Positions 1 through 11,690 are shown, counted from the stretch's first letter. The stretch is 64,000 bases of DNA from Ectocarpus siliculosus (GCA_000310025.1 FN648069.1:1008782-1072781); one strand, 5' to 3'. The notes: generated by a model from the letters alone, not told the origin. Numbers and translations: made by a program.

Positions 1-3000
1 TATCCCGCTGGTGAGAAGTCAGGCTATAGCCATATCGCTGCTTGCCCGCATCCACAACATCTGATCTTACAGGTTTGTGGTATATCTCTCGTGAGCCCTA
101 GTTAGCCAAGAACCGCGTGGCGTTTAAGTTCATCATCGACGTCTCGAAGACCGGTCTTACCAATGCCGTACACGACACTGGTCGGGAAGCGCCCCCGTTT
201 CGTGCGCGGCAACGCTTTTGGTGTGTGGAGGGCGATATATCTGTGTTTGTTGAAGGGTATCGCAGGAGACACTTTCGTTCCCCCGGTTAGAACCACTCAA
301 TCGACTGTTAGTGCACACCGAGTGTATTTTTCTGGCGTGTGTATGTCGAGACGGCGAGGATGAACAAGGCCGCGTAGTTCCCCGTAGGAGGTGTTCATGC
401 GCAGCGGACCCCCCCGCTGAGCCAATGGGTTAGCAGTTGGGACGATCTAACTCCTCTAGCTAGGCATGGACTAGGTGCTGGCCTTCACCGGCAACGGTCA
501 GTAGTGTCGTGGCAAGTACACGATGACGGGGTGTTGGGCAAATATAACGATAAAGAATTCCAAGTTGGCTCCGTTGCATGGTTCTTGTGTGTGTTTACGG
601 AGGACGGACACATATCCGCCTGTGTCCAAAAGAAACTCCCACAGGGCGGGGTTATGTAGTGCAGGTGCCCAGTGTGGTGGTGCTGAAAACTCTTGGGTGG
701 TGCGGGCCTCTCACAAATAGGGGCACCGGTCCTGTAAAGCTCGGATTCGCACCCTCCACAGATGGCTGTAGTGCGGGTTTCACATACAGAGCGAATATTA
801 CCACAACTTAAAACCACTCCTTCTCTTCACCGCGACCAACTCCTATCATATATTGTCGACCCCCCCCACATATACACCCTCCCTGGGGAAGAAAGAAAAG
901 GGCTTCCAAAGAAACCAGGGCTAACCCCGGGCTTATATATTTCACGTACAGAGCGGACATTTCCAAGCTGGTGCACCGCCAGGCTTACTCTAGGGAGTTG
1001 TATTGTACCTCATATCAGGGTAGTAGCGTTAATGTTAGTGTTGAGCTTCTTATAGATATTGGCACGTTCTGAGTCGGTGTGCCGAGCGCAAGGAAATTTG
1101 CGTTGTGCGTGTCTCCGTGAACATCTGCTCGAGTACATTTTCATGTGGCGCCGGGGGAAGGGGCGATAGACAGCAAAACGAGTTGCTTGAGGAAAATCGC
1201 CCCCTTTCTCGTTACAACTGCCTACTCTCATATTAGCACCCTCTGATGTCCGTACTGGTCCTCCAACTGACGCGGACGCCTGGCATACGGGAAGCAGATC
1301 GCACGCTACTATTTAGGGTAGAGTGGGTGCCCCTTTTTTTCCGTCTCTGGCCATCAGGCAATTGTCTGTAAATGAAGTGTGATATTTGAAAAGCCCATGT
1401 ACCGAGTACTCTACATGTAGCTTGGGGGTTGCAAGATGGGATCCTGTAGAGCATAGGGGTACCCGCGGCCGGCGGTTCTCCCACTGCCGACCGGGAACAT
1501 GCGGGCCAATTCTGCCCGCTGGAATCCGTGAATGCGTGTGGACATACCTTCGATCCCCACCCACCTCCTGGACTTCGTAGCAACTATAGAGAGTGAAGGT
1601 TGACGATGGCTTCTTCTGAAGGTGAGGGGTAGGGCAGTACCTGGTGTAATGGGCGATCAGAGTGCAGTGGCAGTCGACAGGAGGATGGTTCGACAAGAAT
1701 ACAAACTGTTTGTTGAGTTGTTGCAGGTGCTGCCATAGCACTACAGCACCACCTCTCCGTAGTATGTGAGATACGTCGAAGGAGCAGGTATTGGTTTCGT
1801 TGGCTCGTTTGTGTCCAACACCGCCAGACCGATTCAAATAAACTGCAAGCACATTCCGTGTACTCCATGTTTTCGCGGGTGGGCCGAGTCTGTCCGCAAT
1901 TTTGGTGCCTCGCACCCGCTCTTCAGGCGACACGAGGTTGCTCATGTGAAGAAGAGCGTCCAAAAGGGAATGGCGTTTCGCAAACAACACTCGCCCGTAT
2001 TGGCAGCGAAATAAGCCACCGGCGGGACAGATTTAACGAAGAGGGAGGTCACACACACACACACATTCGCGCATATTCTGTCGAGTTACAGCAGTAGTCC
2101 CACACCCAGAGACCCGTGCTGTTTCTATGTTGTCTGCACGCCAGTCCTCTCGACTGACCACTTCAAGTAACGTGATGATTTGGGCATCGCTGCATCTGTC
2201 TGTTGATCATTGGTTGCTTCTTTTCTCTCTGTCTTGACTCCATCTGTCGGGGGCTCTTTGGACGCCCCAAGGCAATCATCACCAACCATTTCGTTGGTAT
2301 ATTGAACAAGGCTGCATGAGCATATCTGCACGGTGATTTGATTCTTTGCTGCCGCGGTTACGATACCTCTGCTCTGATGACTCATTGATCCTTCATATAT
2401 ATTTTCATAGAGGTGCGCCCCATAGATAAATGGGCTTCACACATGTGTTGGTGGGCTTCGCCTGCGAAATTAAACTCCAAAACCTCTGTCCCGGTACATC
2501 ACAAAATTTGCCAACCTATTGTAGATAACGGTATTTCCACAACAGCAGCTTCACACGGGGGTGGCGAAAATAGAGCGAAGCAGCAACGTTTTGGGCCGTA
2601 AATAGTGTACCTCCATTTGGTACTGAATCCTGGGGCGAAGAGACCAGGCACAGGGCATCCCACGTGAAATTTCACCGATAGACCAGATATTCACAATTCG
2701 AGAGGTTGAGATAGAGAAGAGAGCAGCTAGCGTAGTATGTTGCCCTTTCCGGCTGTCAGACGTACTACACGGAAGATCGGGTCCTTTGGTGCTTGATTTT
2801 CCGTTGGAAAACGCGAAAACAAAGCCCTTTTCGTTATGTCGGGTTCGCTCGTTTCATAAGCAAGCTAGGTTTGGGATCAAGCAGAGTGACCAGGAACCCC
2901 CACGTTGCTACGGACGAACAGTTAATACAGGTGGAGCCTGTAAGTTCTTGCATTGATTCTTGGCCCAAGGGGTAAGAAGTCGATTGAATGCATTCATGCA

Positions 3001-3294
3001 TCTCCTTCTCGCTTCTCTTGTGTCCGGCTGTTGATTGTTAGGCCGGATCACCGACTTGGTTTGGAAAGCGAAAGCCAAAAACTAGCTCCTGCGACCGACA
3101 GGTCACCCCGTAGCCCGACACCGATCTATTGCCTGCGGGCGTGGGGTTGTTCAGAACCTCTTACAAGTATATTCTCGTAGCATTGCACCCACAGTTGTAC
3201 CTATAAGAACCCAAGGTGGAAGTCTGACCATTCCTTTTTCATCGGCTTGTTTGGATGCCAGTTGGACAACTTCCCCCCCGTATTTCCTCGCGAT
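1..3294. other. Gene-poor region, no gene recognised
   Basis: No open frame here resembles a known family, and no consistent exon series is visible. The frames present are short, overlap on both strands and have no repeated or conserved motif. A short CA dinucleotide run lies near 2049-2066. An exon of an unknown gene cannot be excluded without transcripts. Confidence 0.5.
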
Positions 3295-3465
3295 ATTGCC
3301 CATCTACATTCCATGCCCGTGCGCGTTCAGAATAGTGTCTAAGACGTTGAGCTTTGTCTACACGACGAAGGCTAGTACGGCCAGGCTGACTGTACACCCC
3401 GCTCTGAGCGCGCCAGCTGGGGCAGGCAGCAAGTTTTCTGCGTGCTTGTGTGGGGTGCGCTGCAA
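3295..3465 (+). repeat. Diverged direct repeat, copy 1
   Basis: This segment matches 5318-5500 in the same orientation. Shared landmarks are CCATCTACATTCC, AAGGCTAGTA-GGCCAGGC, CAGCGCGCC and TTGTGTGGGGTGCGCT, separated by substitutions and small indels. It is an old dispersed repeat or duplicated fragment of unknown type; neither copy has a convincing reading frame. Confidence 0.55.
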
Positions 3466-4011
3466 CACTCGCAAACACGCTCAGCTCCCGTGTGCAGCAA
3501 CGCGCGCAGCGATGCGGCATGATGAGCGCATGGATCCATGGCACCTGGTATGGTTAAAAACGTTCAAATCGGTTACTCGTATCTCGCCAAAACGTGAGAG
3601 AAAACGTTTGCTGTCGGTTGTGCCCCACCGCAAAATCTTTTATGTGGAACAATTAAATGACAAAATCTCCGACAAATTGTGAGTGAGAGCAAACGGCAGT
3701 GTGCTTTGGCCTCCTTCAATTCAAATGATGCTAAAACCTTGAAGGCTGCCACCCTTCCTCATTGAACTCCGCCTGGGTGAGCTTGCTCTCACTAGGGTCC
3801 TACATATCGCGAGACGTCATGAATCAAAACGACAAGGTTTTTTAGGAGCAAGTCGAGAGTGCGAGACGGCGAGAATGGACCACCAATTCTGTTCGAGAAA
3901 AACGGTTCTTGCGGAAATACGGCGGTTTTACAGCACGTGGTCTCCCATCCCGGTCTCTCGCTTTGTGCTGCAGTTGTAGATGCAGAGGGAAACGTAGCGA
4001 TAATGTCAACA

Positions 4012-4020
4012 GAAAGCCAA
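4012..4020 (+). repeat. Target-site duplication, left (9 bp)
   Basis: GAAAGCCAA directly abuts the left end of the long-TIR element and is repeated exactly at 4916-4924. A 9-bp duplication is typical of Mutator-like transposases. Confidence 0.85.
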
Positions 4021-4915
4021 GGGCAATTGACAAAATGGAGTATACCCCGCGTGTTTGGGCACAAAATGGTGTATTTTTTTTTCGGTGTGGCGCGCAACAC
4101 CTGACGCCGGGTAGTCGCCTTCAAACCACATTCTAGCGCTTTAGCCCATGCGCCAGGTCCTTAGGAAGGACGCCCAACTATTTCTTTCGTTTCACCCGCA
4201 GGAATAGGGTTAACTAGGGCCTGAAATATGGGAGGTTGTTGGAGGACCCCATCTTGTTCGCGAAACCGCGGGGTACACCCCCCTGCCTGATCAAAATGTG
4301 CATCTAGTACCCCATTTTGTTCACAAACGTACCCCACAATGTCCAAGGTTACCCCGTTTTGTTCCGTGGTGACGCTCCGGAGGACTGCCAAAATGGCAAC
4401 CAACAATCAACCGTATGCCACCGTAGGTGTGGCGACAGAAGATGTTGGGGTATGGTGGTCTGCGGTGCAACACGCAGGTTTCGCGGTCTGCGGCGCGGCA
4501 AGAAGACAGACGATGTTAGGGTTTGGTGGTCTACGGTGATTATTGGTTGCCATTCTGGTAGTCCGCAGGAGCGTCACCACTGAACAAAACGGGGTGTGCC
4601 TTGAACAGTGTGGAATACGTTTGAAAACAAGATGGGGTACTAGATAAACTTTTAGCAGACAAGGGGGTGTACCCGCGGTTTCGTGAACAAGATGGGGTCC
4701 TCCAACAAGCTCCCATCTTTCAGGCCCTAGTTAACCCTGTTCCGGTGGTCAAAAAAAAAAGGAGGGTTGGGCGTCCTTCCGAAGGACCTGGTGCATGGGG
4801 CTAAAGCGCTAGAAGGCGCCTACCCGGCGTCAGGCGTAGCGCCCCACACCGAAAAAAAGTATACCCCATTTTGTGCCCAAACACGCGGGGTATACCCCCA
4901 TTTTGTCAATTGCCC
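4021..4915. mobile_element. Non-autonomous Mutator-like (MULE) long-TIR element
   Basis: The segment is a near-complete inverted repeat. The left end reads GGGCAATTGACAAAATGG, and the right end carries its exact complement, finishing at 4915. The arms run about 4021-4415 and 4530-4915 and match along most of their length with scattered substitutions and small indels, leaving a spacer of about 115 bp. Subterminal motifs of the form ACCCCATTTTGT and AACAAGATGGGGT recur. The spacer holds a short direct repeat around GATGTT-GGG-T-TGGTGGTCT (about 4440 and 4513). It is flanked by the perfect 9-bp duplication GAAAGCCAA. No transposase frame is present, so it must be mobilised in trans. Assignment to MULE rests on TIR length and duplication size. 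Confidence 0.85.
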
Positions 4916-4924
4916 GAAAGCCAA
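4916..4924 (+). repeat. Target-site duplication, right (9 bp)
   Basis: GAAAGCCAA follows the right terminus of the long-TIR element and matches 4012-4020 exactly. Confidence 0.85.
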
Positions 4925-5317
4925 ACTACAAGGCCACCGACGGAAGGCATTTCCAGAGCGGCAAGCCCCGAAGGTTTCATCTTCATCGGTGAACTGAGAG
5001 GTCAGAGGTTGCTTGGCGTCCCATCCCTTTCTCACGCATGCTGACGATTTTTGCTGTGTGCAGGCAAACATGTGTCTTTTTGTGTGGAAACAGAGACGAA
5101 AACAAGCCTGGCCTTGGGTCCATACGCTGTTGCCCATCACCTATCAACGGTCTGAGGGTGGCTGCAGGGTATAGGGCAACCTCTGGCATTCGTCCTAGTG
5201 TGGGAAGTCCGCTGCGGCCGTTGATATACGCTTTCAGGAGTGGAGCGTGCTTGGTTCTTTTTTATATTCTTGTTTGCAGGCAACTTGGCGACTTTCGTGT
5301 TTTTTTCCAGGGATATT

Positions 5318-5500
5318 TCCGGGAGAGAGAGCCATCTACATTCCGTGCTCGTTACTCCTTCAGACGATAGTATCAACTAATGCTTGGAGGAAGTTGTGGC
5401 AAAGGCTAGTAAGGCCAGGCACACTATACAGCCCACTCTCAGCGCGCCGGCTGGTGCAAGTAGCAAGCTTTATGCGTTCTTGTGGGGTGCGCTCTCTGCT
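5318..5500 (+). repeat. Diverged direct repeat, copy 2
   Basis: Second copy of the repeat at 3295-3465, same orientation. It is followed by a small inverted motif, ATAGTGCCGG near 5613 and CCGGCACTAT near 5665. Confidence 0.5.
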
Positions 5501-7047
5501 CTAGCCCAACCTGTCCAATCGGGAAGATCCGGTCTATTGGTGGAATTTCCGCAGTGGCATCCCGTGTGCCTGGGTGTTTCGCACCAAGAAATGTCGTTTA
5601 ATGGAGGTACTTTATAGTGCCGGTTTTTGGCACTATTGAGGCCTCTGGCTATGCCAAGAAACTTTACCGGCACTATCCCGAACTTGGCACTGTTCAACCG
5701 GCACATTACCGGGACACCTGCTGCACTTGACTGTGCGGCACAACTGCGAGTATGCTGTGGTTGAGGTGGATATTTCTGGGTGGTGTACATTCCGGTTGAA
5801 GACCGGCTCTTAGGCCTGCAGTTGGAGTCGTCCAGAACACAGGCAAGAGGAGATAACACCTGGGATCCTGGGATACTGTTTACCGGTGTCTCAGCATAGG
5901 GTTGGTTGCAAACCCCAGCTAGCAGATCAAAGAGAGAGACGCCAAAGAGGAAGAGTCTACAGGATTAAGGGAACTGATCGACTTCCACAGCAGTCCGTTG
6001 CATGGTGGGTCACAGCAGAAGTGTCGGGGGGAGGGGGGTAGCCCGGAGTATACCCCGGGGCCGCGTTGTTTCCTTCGTTACGGATTATTATATTATTTCT
6101 GTGATGGAAAAGACAGCAGCGGTGGCAACAACAGTAACCAAAACCTCACAACAATGAATTGTTGCCGCAAAGCCTGCCTCGGGTTACCGTGTGACCGCCA
6201 CAGGGCGGTCAGCGGCCTCACAACTTCAAGCAACACAGCAAACACCCCGTACAATGGCATTCTCAAGGTTTACATTGGTTCACCTTTGTTTCGTGAACGA
6301 ACGGGGGTCTCATCAACAGGGGTGTTGTCGATGGATATTTTGGTATCCGCTCTCTCGAGTGCGCGTTCGAAGTCTCCTCCGTAAGAGGTTCAATCAAGTT
6401 CTCGCTACTACCACATACAGCAATGGTTGAGTGCCACGAAACCAGGCTAAGAGTAGGCCTTCCTACTCAAGGTCCAGAAACGTCCAATCATGGCCGGTTC
6501 GTAACTAGAAAGCTGGTGGTGAGCGCTTGAGGCCAGCCTGATGGGACCCAGCGAGCTCTCTCCTGTGTCCTGGCATGATGCATAATTTGGAACGCTTCCC
6601 CCCCTCACTGCGCCCTTCAAGGGAAAGATCCCACTTCGCGCGCCTGGTCATGAGAATAGCCGCAGCATTAGCCACAAGGTTCAGATGTCGCTGCTACTTC
6701 GGATCCGGCTGTCGTTGACGCGTGTCCAGAACCGACCGAGTATCCATTCCTGACGTGTCACAACACATGAGAGAAGGGCAGCTGTTCTCGTCCCACTCGC
6801 CTCCTGGTCCCCCAATCGATAACACTGGGAATTGTGTCGATATGAGAGACTGTCATATGTCCGATGATCCTTGCCGGGTACATTATTCGATTTTGCTTCT
6901 CGCTGATTGTTCCCAGGCCAAACCAGGTGCCTCGATGCTTTCAACGTCGCCTTGAGCCAAGCGCGTGCGGGAGGGGAGAAGCGCTGGTACGCGTCGACAC
7001 GGGAGTTGCGGCTGACGTCGCTGGATATCTGCAGGGCTTGCCGAAGT
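5501..7047. other. Intergenic, no gene recognised
   Basis: A 128-codon plus-strand frame at 5998-6384 has no recognisable domain and ordinary low-complexity composition. Nothing here could be assigned. The reading frame of the downstream FNIP gene stays open upstream to about 6907, so part of 6907-7047 may be coding if a different start or a 5' exon is used. Confidence 0.4.
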
Positions 7048-8898
7048 ATGTCGATCTTGCGCGTTTGGGTAACAGATAAGACTCCTCTCAGCTTATGGTC
7101 TCCTCGCGGAGTTGAGGCCCGGCCGATCAAACGAAGCTCGAAGACGCGCTTCTCGAGCCGTGTGCCGGTTGTGCGTGCTCTTCATTTGACATGGGCACTT
7201 TCCATGGGAATTCTGCTGCGGAAGGCGGACACCGAGCTGTGGATGTCATCAGAAATTCTTGAGCTGCAGGGATCGTGGTATGGGGTTAGCCCAGGGTCGG
7301 CGTCTTGGCCCGGGGGCCTGCAACAGCTATCGTTCGGGAAACATTTCGATCTGCCTATTGCCGGAGTCGCGTGGCCGTCGGCCCTGCAACGGCTATCGTT
7401 CGGGTATGATTTCAATCAACCCATCGCCGGTGTCGCGTGGCCCGCGTCCCTGCAAGAGCTATCGTTTGGGCGCTGTTTCAACCAACCAATCACCGAAGTC
7501 GTGTGGCCGCCGGCCCTGCAACGGCTATCGTCCGGGTATGATTTTAATCAACCAATCGCCGGTGTCGCGTGGCCCGCGTCCCTGCAAGAGCTATCGTTTG
7601 GGCGCTGTTTCAACCAACCAATCACCGAAGTCGTGTGGCCGTCGGCCCTGCAACGGCTATTGTTCGGGCATGACTTCAACCAACCAATCACCGGAGTCGT
7701 GTGGCCGTCGGCCCTGCAGCGGCTATTGTTCGGGTACGATTTCAATCAATCCATCACCGGTATCGCGTGGCCGATGTCCCTGCAAGAGCTATCGTTCGGG
7801 CATAGGTTCCGGCAACCCATCGTTGAGGTTGTGTGGCCGGCATCACTGCAACGGCTATGGTTCGGGGATCAGTTCAACCAACCTATTGCCGGAGTCGTGT
7901 GGCCGGCGTCACTGCAACAGCTAACGTTCGGGGATGATTTCAACCAACCAATCACCGGAGTCGTGTGGCCGGCATCCCTGCAACGGCTATGTTTCGGGGA
8001 ATATTTCAACCAACCTCTTGCCGGAGTCGTGTGGCCGGTGTCCCTGCAACGGCTATTTTTCGGGGACAATTTCAACCAACCTCTTGCCGGAGTCGTGTGG
8101 CCGGCCTCCCTGCAACGGCTATTTTTCGGGCACGGGTTCGATCGACCTATTGCCGGAGTTGTATGGCCGACGTCCCTGCAACAGCTAACGCTCGGGATAA
8201 GATTCAACCAACCTATTGCCGGAGTCGTGTGGCCGGCGTCACTGCAACAGCTAACGTTCGGGGATGATTTCAACCAACCAATCACCGGAGTCGTGTGGCC
8301 GGCATCACTGCAACTTCTATCGTTTGAAGATCGGTTCAACCAACCTCTTGCCGGAGTCGTGTGGCCGGCCTCCCTGCAACAGTTATCGTTCGGGTCAAGA
8401 TTCAACAAAGCTATTGCCGGTGTCGAGTGGCCAGCCTCCCTTCAACAGCTCTCGTTCGGGTCAAGATTCAACAAAGCTGTTGCCGGAGTCCTGTGGCCGG
8501 CATCCCTGCAACAGCTCTCGTTCGGGTATAGTTTCGACCAAGCTATTGCCGGAGTCCTGTGGCCGGCATCCCTGCAACAGCTATCGTTCGGGGATAGTTT
8601 CGACCAAGCTATTGTGGGAGTCCTGTGGCCGGCATCCCTGCAACAGCTATCGTTCGGCAATAGTTTCGACCAACCCATTGCCGAAGTCGTGTGGCCGGCC
8701 TCCCTGAAACGGCTATCGTTCGGGCACTGGTTCAACCAACCTATTGCCGGAGTCGTGTGGCCGACGTCCCTGCAACAGCTATCGTTCGGATCAAGATTCA
8801 ACCAACAGATCGCTGAGGTTGTGTGGCCGGCCTCCCTTCAGAGTGTGAAACGTGTGATATTTGGGCGGCCCGGGGAGGAGGTGCTCTACAGCGTTTGA
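7048..8898 (+). CDS. FNIP/leucine-rich-like repeat protein
   Basis: A single open frame of 616 codons from the ATG at 7048 to the TGA at 8896. After roughly 95 N-terminal residues without a recognised domain, the protein is almost entirely a tandem array of about 23 repeats of 22 residues. The consensus is close to FNQPIAGVVWPASLQQLSFG, with variable residues at the last two positions. The pattern F-N-x-P-I, then W-P-x-S-L, then L-x-F-G matches the FNIP repeat (Pfam PF05725) known from Dictyostelium and abundant in stramenopiles. Such repeats form a solenoid used for protein binding, but the partner is unknown. No signal peptide or membrane segment is evident. The start is uncertain: the frame is open further upstream without an earlier ATG I could confirm, and ATG at about 7204 is an alternative. 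The copia relic begins within about 70 bp of the stop. Confidence 0.75.
   Translation: MSILRVWVTDKTPLSLWSPRGVEARPIKRSSKTRFSSRVPVVRALHLTWALSMGILLRKADTELWMSSEILELQGSWYGVSPGSASWPGGLQQLSFGKHFDLPIAGVAWPSALQRLSFGYDFNQPIAGVAWPASLQELSFGRCFNQPITEVVWPPALQRLSSGYDFNQPIAGVAWPASLQELSFGRCFNQPITEVVWPSALQRLLFGHDFNQPITGVVWPSALQRLLFGYDFNQSITGIAWPMSLQELSFGHRFRQPIVEVVWPASLQRLWFGDQFNQPIAGVVWPASLQQLTFGDDFNQPITGVVWPASLQRLCFGEYFNQPLAGVVWPVSLQRLFFGDNFNQPLAGVVWPASLQRLFFGHGFDRPIAGVVWPTSLQQLTLGIRFNQPIAGVVWPASLQQLTFGDDFNQPITGVVWPASLQLLSFEDRFNQPLAGVVWPASLQQLSFGSRFNKAIAGVEWPASLQQLSFGSRFNKAVAGVLWPASLQQLSFGYSFDQAIAGVLWPASLQQLSFGDSFDQAIVGVLWPASLQQLSFGNSFDQPIAEVVWPASLKRLSFGHWFNQPIAGVVWPTSLQQLSFGSRFNQQIAEVVWPASLQSVKRVIFGRPGEEVLYSV
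7330..8850 (+). repeat. 66-bp coding tandem repeat array (about 23 units)
   Basis: Units of 66 bp (22 codons) follow one another without indels; for example TTCAACCAACC recurs at 7873 and 7939. Higher-order duplication is visible: a 132-bp dimer at about 7399-7530 is nearly repeated at 7531-7662, and about 100 bp at 7873-7975 recurs at 8203-8305. This indicates recent unequal exchange or slippage. Because the period is a multiple of three and the units lack stops, other frames on both strands also appear open; these are shadows. Confidence 0.9.
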
Positions 8899-8961
8899 AC
8901 AACCGACGTCGTATCATCTCCGTTTGATCCCACTGTCGATGCGGTGGCGTAGGGCAGAAGA

Positions 8962-10300
8962 GTGGCGTGGGGCACGCTTTCGTCGCTTGCGGTGCACCCC
9001 GGGGCGACGGAGGTGTCCAAAAATGGGTTGAGCGGCGGACAGGACGGCAAAGGCGGCGGTCGGAGCAGGAGCACCGGAGCCAGAGGAGACAAGCGCTGCG
9101 AGGTTCCCCCGTGGGCGTTTCACACCAACGAGGAGTGCGATGCTCAGAGGAGGCAGCGAGAGCGGCAGCAGCGGACTCAGCAGCGACAGCAGCAACAGCA
9201 GCAACAGCAGCAACAGCAGCAACAGCAGCAACAGCAGCCCCACCAGCACCAGCAGCCCCACCAGCAACAGCAACAGACGCAGCCTCAACATCAGCCGCAG
9301 CAGCACCAGCAGCCTCATCATCAGCAAGGCGGTCGCGGTGGGGGGGGCTGGGGTGGTGGACCTCAGCGCTGACCCCACGGCGGCCACGGAGCGCAGCAGC
9401 GGTATGGATACCCGGCTCCCCCTCGCCCGCAGCAGCAGCACTGGCGACCCCCGCACGTGATGCACCAGCAGTATCGTGCCACGTCCTACGGGGGGCCCGC
9501 AAATGGTAGCGAATATGGGGGTTGGGAGCAGCAGCAGCCACCGTACCAGCAGCTCCGCCGGACTACACCCAGCAGCAGCACCGTACTACTCGCCTCCGAC
9601 ACCGTACTATCAGCAGCAGCCACCGCCGCAGCCTCCGCCTCCGCCGACGTTCCAGCAGCAGCAGCCGTCGCAGCAGCAGCAGCACTCCACCCATGCCCTG
9701 CCCTACTCATCTCCTCCCGGAGCAGCAGCACCGTCCCCCGGCTCCCTTCACTTCTTGATGGCACGTTTTGTGCCTGCAGGCGAGATCGTACCGAGTGGTG
9801 TGGTAGCAAGTAGCGAGCGTGAGAGTGGTAGAGGATTTGCTTTGGCTGCACGAAACCCGGATTCGCAATTTGGCAGAGAGAGATTTTGGGCCGACAGCGG
9901 CGCGACCAACGCATTTGTTAGCAGCAGCCATCAAATGTTCGACTTCAGGCCAGAACCGCCCGGTAAGGAGTATATACAAGTAGGTGACGGTGCCTATTTG
10001 CGCGTGCAGTGTGTTAGGAAGGTAAACATGGTGTTTCACATGCCCGGCCAGTCGGGCGAGACCGATTTTTGCGTGCAGATGTCGGACGTGTACGTAGTCA
10101 CTGGCATAACGTTCAACATGTTTTTTCTGCACCATTCGCAGCGTAGGCAGAATATTACGTTAGATGAACATGGCGTGCACCTCTTCAATGGCCGGCTTTC
10201 ATTCGCTTACTCCGACGTAGGATGTTCTCTTTGGGCCACTCGCTTGACCTACAGCCCCGATGCCCCCCCCCCGTGTTTCTGCTCAAGCCTCCCCGCCTAG
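8962..10300 (+). pseudogene. Copia Gag C-terminus and protease (frameshifted)
   Basis: The first part (8962-9372) ends Gag. A Cys/His segment with C-x8-H-x4-C spacing (residues C-E-V-P-P-W then F-H-T-N-E-E-C) precedes a long poly-glutamine run and Gln/His/Pro-rich sequence. The frame is then interrupted by TGA at 9370 and continues in another frame through 10300. The aspartic protease active site reads F-W-A-D-S-G-A-T, with the catalytic GAC codon at 9892. It is followed by the usual copia protease beta-strand pattern and a V-x-x-x-D-V-Y-V-V motif. The broken frame means no functional polyprotein is made from this copy. Confidence 0.7.
9165..9330 (+). repeat. CAG/CAA microsatellite inside copia Gag
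   Basis: A CAG-CAA run with interspersed CAC and CCC encodes poly-Gln, Gln/His and Gln/Pro in the Gag frame and poly-Ser or poly-Ala in the other two frames. Smaller CAG clusters continue to about 9735. Confidence 0.85.
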
Positions 10301-10814
10301 CGTTGGCACAGGCCTTGCCGCGGCAACCCCCCCTTTCCCACAGTGTGCAGGAGCGGGCACGACTTCGAGTGCGAGTGCGAGTACCGGCTTTCAGTCCGTC
10401 GCTGCGGCCGGCGTTGTACCTTCGACTCCTGGCGTCCAGCCCACCGGATCCGACAGTGTAGTACCTTCGAGTCCCAGCATCCCCTCCACCGCTTCCGGTG
10501 TAGTGCTACCGCATTGTGCTTTACAGCCCGTTGACGTAGACGTAGTCCCCACGACTATCCCCGACTTTCAGCCTGTCATCACGACCGCTGTAGAATCGTC
10601 TGAGATTGTGACTCCTCCTGCAAGTAGGCACGACGGATTTTCGCGAGATCGATTTCAACCCCCTTGTATTCCAGGACAACTTACCGATCATGGACATGAG
10701 CATGTTTCTGGATGTTGGGTTGATGGATGCCAAAGACTCTGTTCCCCCCGGTGATTTCTTTCCGGAGGCGCTTGAATTCCCCTAGTCTGCGGTGCCCCCC
10801 CCCTTGTATTTGCT

Positions 10815-11104
10815 GTGCAGCATGAGGAGTTGGACGTCTTAAGAGGTTTTCTTGCAGAATGCAGTGGGCAGCAGACCATAGCCCCCCCCTTCCTCTCGCA
10901 TGCCTTGGCGATGATCGCCCCCGGTGCTGCCCCATTTTCGGTAGGAAAATCCACGTCCACCACCGACATTGATTTGTTTAATGCCTACACCGGGCATGTA
11001 AACGAATTATTGATGCGTGAACCGGCAAAGCAGCAGGGCGTACGATTGGTGGGGGAGATGCAGCCGTGTGTGGGCTGCGTGGAAGCAAAGGTTAGGCGGG
11101 CCCG
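10815..11104 (+). pseudogene. Copia gag-pre-integrase segment
   Basis: The translated segment has the gag-pre-integrase layout. A helical stretch with G-H-V-N-E-L-L precedes G-V-R-L-x-G-E-M-Q-P-C-V-G-C-V-E-A-K, giving the C-x2-C half of the integrase HHCC zinc site. It is in a different frame from the integrase core that follows, so a frameshift lies near 11105. The stretch 10300-10815 upstream is Ser/Thr/Pro-rich and resembles the disordered linker often found here. Confidence 0.65.
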
Positions 11105-11690
11105 ATGCAGCGGCGTGGCACCCGCACGGCGGTGCCGTTCGGCAAAATTCACATCGACCTCACGGGCCCGTTCTCTGACGCGCTGGACCGCTCCCGGTAC
11201 CTGATCATGTTCGTGGACAGCGCATCGCGGTGGCAACGGGGTTACGGGATGCGGGCCAAGAGCGACACCCTGAAGTTCGTGCAGCGGTTCCTCGCCGACA
11301 TGAACGGCATGGGCAGTCCGGGTTGTTTCCGCACGGACAACGGCGGCGAGGCCACCTGCACGGCGTTCAACACGTTCTGCGACGCTGCTGGCATCCGGCG
11401 CGAGTACACCGCCCCCGACACCCCCAAGCAAAACGCGGTGGTCGAGAGCGCCATCTGTCGCGCGATGAAGAGGGGCCACGCCGCGCGACGTCACATCCTC
11501 GCCATGGGCCACACCGACCTCTCTTCCATCCTCAACGTCGGCGTCAACGGACATCGGCTGTGGCTTGCGTTGGCGCTGTGGGTCTCCGCCTGCTTCAACC
11601 GCTCAGCGACAAAGGCCAACGTGGGCTGGATGTCGCCGTTCGAGGCCTTTCTTCGGCCGGAAGCCGCCCCTCACCGTCGTCCCTTTTTTC
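11105..11690 (+). pseudogene. Copia integrase catalytic core
   Basis: The rve integrase core is recognisable. The first catalytic Asp lies in I-H-I-D-L-T-G-P-F, the second in F-R-T-D-N-G-G-E, and the Glu in P-K-Q-N-A-V-V-E-S. The frame shifts near 11690, and the C-terminal integrase segment (F-F-Q-E-G then the L-x-x-x-N-N-V-V-W-V-N ending) continues in another frame to about 11870. A Pro/Ala-rich linker runs to about 12290. GC content here is clearly higher than in the reverse transcriptase part. Confidence 0.75.

Noticed and set aside
7259-8801. Long frames on both strands across the FNIP array (for example minus 7869-8408 and 8442-8801)
   Set aside because: They result from a 66-bp period without stops; only the frame with the FNIP pattern has protein-like conservation.
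8798-9541. Minus frames rich in Ala/Val/Leu opposite the CAG tract
   Set aside because: They are homopolymer translations of the CAG/CTG repeat.
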